Shown: positions 6,236-8,561 of the stretch, in pieces
Layout of the letters: each line of letters begins with the position of its first letter
How positions within the stretch are numbered: the first letter of the stretch is position 1
Assembly: GCA_946628455.1 (NCBI GenBank)
Contig: CAMOWP010000076.1
Coordinates: 1 to 8,561, forward strand
DNA: 8,561 nt
Direction: 5' to 3'
Origin: an uncultured Clostridia bacterium
GTDB taxonomy: Bacteria > Bacillota > Clostridia > Oscillospirales > Acutalibacteraceae
The notes under the pieces: model-generated
Told to the model about the DNA's origin: nothing
Databases searched by the model: none
Seen by the model: the letters and a program-made list of their open reading frames with translations, nothing else
Position numbers and translations under genes: made by a program

Positions 6236-7636
6236 ATGGTGACTGATATGAGTTACGGAAAAATTGTACAGGTTATGGGACCTGTTGTTGACGTTTATTT
6301 CGACGACGGCCTCCCGAGAATCAAGGACGCGCTTGAGGTAACCGTTAACGGCAGCAGAGCCGTTATGGAGGTTGCTCAGCATATCGGAAATAACACGGTG
6401 CGCTGTATTATGCTCGCCGCGTCTGACGGGCTTTATAAGGATTTGCAGGTGCTTTCAACCGGCGATTCAATCAAGGTTCCCGTCGGCGATGAGACTCTCG
6501 GCAGACTTTTCAACGTAATAGGTGAAACTATAGACGACCTTGAAAAGCTTGATAATAGCGAGCACTGGTCAATCCACAGAAAGCCACCGAGATTTGACGA
6601 GCAGGCAAGCGAGGTTCAGATTCTTGAAACGGGTATCAAGGTTATTGACCTTCTTACCCCGTACCAGAAGGGCGGAAAAATCGGGCTTTTCGGCGGCGCG
6701 GGCGTTGGTAAAACAGTTCTTATTCAGGAGCTCATTACAAACGTTGCAACTCAGCACGGCGGCTATTCAATTTTTACAGGAGTCGGCGAGCGCTCAAGAG
6801 AGGGTAACGACCTCTGGAATGAAATGAAGGAAAGCGGAGTTATCTCAAAAACCGCCCTCGTTTTCGGCCAGATGAACGAGCCTCCCGGAGCACGTATGCG
6901 CGTTGCGGAAACAGGGCTCACAATGGCTGAATATTTCCGCGATGTCGAGCATCAGGATGTTCTTCTTTTCATTGATAATATATTCAGATTTATTCAGGCA
7001 GGCAGCGAGGTTTCATCGCTTTTAGGCCGTATGCCTTCAGCCGTTGGCTACCAGCCGACCCTTGCAACCGACCTCGGCGAGCTTCAGGAGAGAATTACCT
7101 CAACCAAAAACGGCTCAATAACCTCGGTTCAGGCGGTTTACGTTCCTGCCGATGACTTAACAGACCCCGCTCCCGCAACAACCTTTGCTCATCTTGACGC
7201 AACAACTGTTCTCTCCCGTAAAATAGTTGAAAAGGGTATTTATCCGGCTGTTGACCCGCTTGAGAGTAACTCAAGAATTCTTGAGGCGGACGTAGTCGGC
7301 GAGGAGCATTATGAGGTTGCAAGAAAGGTGCAGGAGTATCTTCAGAAATATAAGGAGCTTCAGGATATCATTGCTATTTTAGGTATGGAGGAGCTTTCGG
7401 ACGAGGATAAGCTGGCCGTTCACAGAGCAAGAAGAATTGAGAGATTCCTCAGCCAGCCGTTCCACGTTGCGGAGCAGTTTACGGGTCTTGACGGAAAATA
7501 CGTTCCGATTAAGGAATCAATCAGGGGCTTCAAGGCTATCGTTGACGGCGAGGTTGACGACCTTCCCGAGGCTGCGTTCTTCAACGTAGGAACTATTGAC
7601 GACGCAATAGAAAAGGCAAAAAAGCTTAAGCAATAA
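6236..7636 (+). CDS. atpD: F-type ATP synthase subunit beta (catalytic)
   Basis: This catalytic nucleotide-binding subunit has 466 residues if read from ATG 6236. It has the N-terminal barrel (YGKIVQVMGPVVDVYF), Walker A GGAGVGKT (153-160), the catalytic Glu185 in GERSREGND, Walker B LLFIDN (243-248) and the ATPase alpha/beta signature PAVDPLESNS (337-346). A DELSEED-loop variant EELSDED (385-391) contacts gamma and epsilon. The start is ambiguous. ATG 6236 lies 4 nt after the atpG stop but has no good SD. ATG 6248 (462 residues, starting MSYGKIVQV) has GGTGA at 6238-6242, 5 nt upstream, and fits typical beta N-termini equally well. Either way it is tightly coupled to atpG. atpC follows after 17 nt. 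Confidence 0.97.
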   Translation: MVTDMSYGKIVQVMGPVVDVYFDDGLPRIKDALEVTVNGSRAVMEVAQHIGNNTVRCIMLAASDGLYKDLQVLSTGDSIKVPVGDETLGRLFNVIGETIDDLEKLDNSEHWSIHRKPPRFDEQASEVQILETGIKVIDLLTPYQKGGKIGLFGGAGVGKTVLIQELITNVATQHGGYSIFTGVGERSREGNDLWNEMKESGVISKTALVFGQMNEPPGARMRVAETGLTMAEYFRDVEHQDVLLFIDNIFRFIQAGSEVSSLLGRMPSAVGYQPTLATDLGELQERITSTKNGSITSVQAVYVPADDLTDPAPATTFAHLDATTVLSRKIVEKGIYPAVDPLESNSRILEADVVGEEHYEVARKVQEYLQKYKELQDIIAILGMEELSDEDKLAVHRARRIERFLSQPFHVAEQFTGLDGKYVPIKESIRGFKAIVDGEVDDLPEAAFFNVGTIDDAIEKAKKLKQ

Positions 7637-7653
7637 AATTACGGAGTGATATA

Positions 7654-8067
7654 ATGGAAACATTTCACCTGAAAATTGTATCATCAAGAAGAATATTTTT
7701 TGAGGGCGAATGCACTCAGCTTGTTCTTCCTATTGCCGATGACGGTCTCAAGGGCTTTCTTGCGCACCACGAAAACGTTGTTGCGCCTATCGAGTTCGGA
7801 GAGATGAAAATAACTCCCGCTGACGGCGACGAGATATTTGCGTTTATCGGAAGCGGCTTTATTGAGTTTTTCAATAACACCGCAACCGTTGTCTGCATCT
7901 CCTGCCAGAGACCCGAGGAAATAGACAAGGGAAGAGCCGAGGAGGCTAAGGTAAGAGCAGAGGAAATGCTTCGTCAGGAGCACTCGATTTTTGAATATCA
8001 GCAGTCTCAGCTTGACCTTGCAAGAGCCAGGGAAAGGCTTAAGGTTAAGAACAGGCACAACATTTAA
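7654..8067 (+). CDS. atpC: F-type ATP synthase subunit epsilon
   Basis: This 137-residue central stalk subunit binds gamma and the c ring and can inhibit ATP hydrolysis. The N-terminal beta-sandwich (about 1-85) opens with FHLKIVSSRRIFFEGE and contains IGSGFIEFFNNTATVV. The C-terminal helical pair (about 87-131) includes RAEEAKVRAEEML and LDLARARERLKV. The helical domain begins with I-D-K-G-R-A (90-95), matching the I/L-D-x-x-R-A motif associated with ATP binding in Bacillus epsilon. The usual G-x-F-G-I-L-P-x-H turn is divergent (GLKGFLAHH, 31-39). SD GGAGTGAT (7643-7650) is well placed, with GGAG 7 nt before the ATG. It is the last gene of the operon. No convincing intrinsic terminator follows. 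Confidence 0.93.
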   Translation: METFHLKIVSSRRIFFEGECTQLVLPIADDGLKGFLAHHENVVAPIEFGEMKITPADGDEIFAFIGSGFIEFFNNTATVVCISCQRPEEIDKGRAEEAKVRAEEMLRQEHSIFEYQQSQLDLARARERLKVKNRHNI

Positions 8068-8074
8068 AAAACTA

Positions 8075-8103
8075 TTGCTTTTAAGCAGTAAAATATGTAT
8101 AAT
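8075..8103 (+). promoter_or_regulatory. Putative sigma-A promoter for the rubrerythrin-like gene
   Basis: TTGCTT (8075-8080), a 17-nt spacer and a perfect TATAAT (8098-8103) lie in the 83-nt gap after atpC. Transcription would begin near 8110, about 40 nt before the ATG at 8151. The -35 box overlaps the left arm of an imperfect inverted repeat (8073-8090). The gene could also receive read-through from the atp operon, because no clear terminator separates them. Confidence 0.65.
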
Positions 8104-8108
8104 GAACT

Positions 8109-8121
8109 TGGAAATATTCCA
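8109..8121 (+). promoter_or_regulatory. Palindrome at the predicted transcription start, candidate operator
   Basis: TGGAA-ATA-TTCCA is a perfect 5-bp inverted repeat with a 3-bp centre, placed 6 bp after the -10 box and covering the predicted +1. This is a classic repressor position, though it could instead be a small 5' hairpin. It does not match the consensus PerR or Fur boxes that I know. The regulator is not identifiable from this window. Confidence 0.35.
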
Positions 8122-8150
8122 GGAAATTTTAAAGGAAAAGGAGTAGAATT

Positions 8151-8561
8151 ATGGCTACAAAGTATTGTCCCGTTTGCGGATATGAAGGCGAAGAGGATAT
8201 CTGCCCAATCTGCAACGCACCTATGGAACCGAAGGAGGTACCTGCACCTACAGAGGAAGAGGTTAAAGCAGGTAAGATTTATTACTGCCCCGTATGCGGT
8301 TATGAGACTGAAGAGGAAATTGCAAACTGCCCGATTTGCGGCGCTAAGATGGAGGTAAGAGACGCTGACGCAGAGCTCACATGGGCTGCTGAGCATAAGG
8401 TTGGCATCATTGACGGAGTTGACGAGGAAATCGTTCAGGGTCTCCGCGATAATTTCAACGGCGAATGCTCAGAGGTTGGAATGTATCTTGCTATGTCAAG
8501 AGTAGCTTTCAGAGAAGGCTATCACGAAATCGGCCTTTACTGGGAAAAGGCTGCTTACGAA
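8151..8561 (+). CDS. Rubrerythrin-family (reverse-type) protein with two N-terminal rubredoxin-like knuckles, 5' part
   Basis: The first 137 codons are visible and the frame is open at the right edge. Two CxxC...CxxC metal-binding units come first: Cys6/Cys9/Cys18/Cys21 (YCPVCGYEG...CPIC) and Cys46/Cys49/Cys60/Cys63 (YYCPVCGYET...CPIC). They are joined by an acidic, Pro/Glu-rich linker (about 24-41). From about residue 80 a ferritin-like diiron domain begins (HKVGIIDGVDEEIV), with helix 1 NFNGECSEVGMYLAM carrying a probable iron-ligand Glu105. Helix 2 starts with IGLYWEKAAYE at the edge. The order metal knuckle then diiron domain is that of reverse rubrerythrins, which act as NAD(P)H-linked peroxidases in anaerobes such as Clostridium. 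Whether each knuckle binds iron or zinc cannot be told. SD AAGGAG (8138-8143) is 7 nt before the ATG. It is probably an independent stress gene. Confidence 0.85.
   Translation, partial: MATKYCPVCGYEGEEDICPICNAPMEPKEVPAPTEEEVKAGKIYYCPVCGYETEEEIANCPICGAKMEVRDADAELTWAAEHKVGIIDGVDEEIVQGLRDNFNGECSEVGMYLAMSRVAFREGYHEIGLYWEKAAYE

Noticed and set aside
8071..8100. Possible intrinsic terminator after atpC
   Set aside because: The stem contains a G-U pair and a tiny loop, and it is followed by AAATATG rather than a T-run. It overlaps a good promoter instead.
8095..8358. 87-codon plus-strand frame starting at ATG 8095
   Set aside because: It overlaps the promoter and the rubrerythrin-like gene in another frame, has no SD, and shows no domain.

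Overview
The window is a bacterial chromosomal segment. Coding DNA is of moderate GC content, intergenic DNA is strongly AT-rich, Shine-Dalgarno (SD) sequences are strong (AAGGAG or GGAGG), and promoters look like those of the housekeeping sigma factor. Together with an archaeal-type prolyl-tRNA synthetase, a Firmicutes-like F1Fo operon and a reverse-type rubrerythrin, this suggests an anaerobic Clostridia-class Firmicute, perhaps from the Oscillospirales/Ruminococcaceae side. That placement is inference.

Left part, minus strand: proS (prolyl-tRNA synthetase) is followed 38 nt downstream by the first 13 codons of galE (UDP-glucose 4-epimerase), which runs off the left edge. The pair has no terminator between its genes and probably shares a promoter at about 1550-1578. 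Positions 1520-1745 are an AT-rich divergent promoter region that serves proS leftward and the ATP synthase operon rightward.

Centre, plus strand, 1746-8067: a complete F-type ATP synthase operon in the order atpB-atpE-atpF-[atpH+atpA]-atpG-atpD-atpC (subunits a, c, b, delta+alpha, gamma, beta, epsilon). No atpI gene lies between the promoter and atpB. Gaps are short (from a 1-nt overlap to 32 nt), so the genes should be co-transcribed and partly translationally coupled. The c subunit lacks two Na+-ligand residues of sodium-type rings, so H+ coupling is predicted. The outstanding feature is that delta and alpha form one continuous 672-codon reading frame, with no usable start codon where alpha would normally begin. 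A normal F1 holds three alpha but only one delta, so the fusion poses a real stoichiometry question.

Right part, 8068-8561: a separate promoter with a palindrome at the expected transcription start precedes the 5' part of a rubrerythrin-family gene. Two tandem CxxC...CxxC metal knuckles come before its ferritin-like diiron domain, which is cut by the window edge. It is probably an oxidative-stress peroxidase unrelated to the ATP synthase.

Apart from the delta-alpha fusion, the window is conserved housekeeping sequence. No mobile elements, CRISPR arrays, rRNA or tRNA genes were seen.
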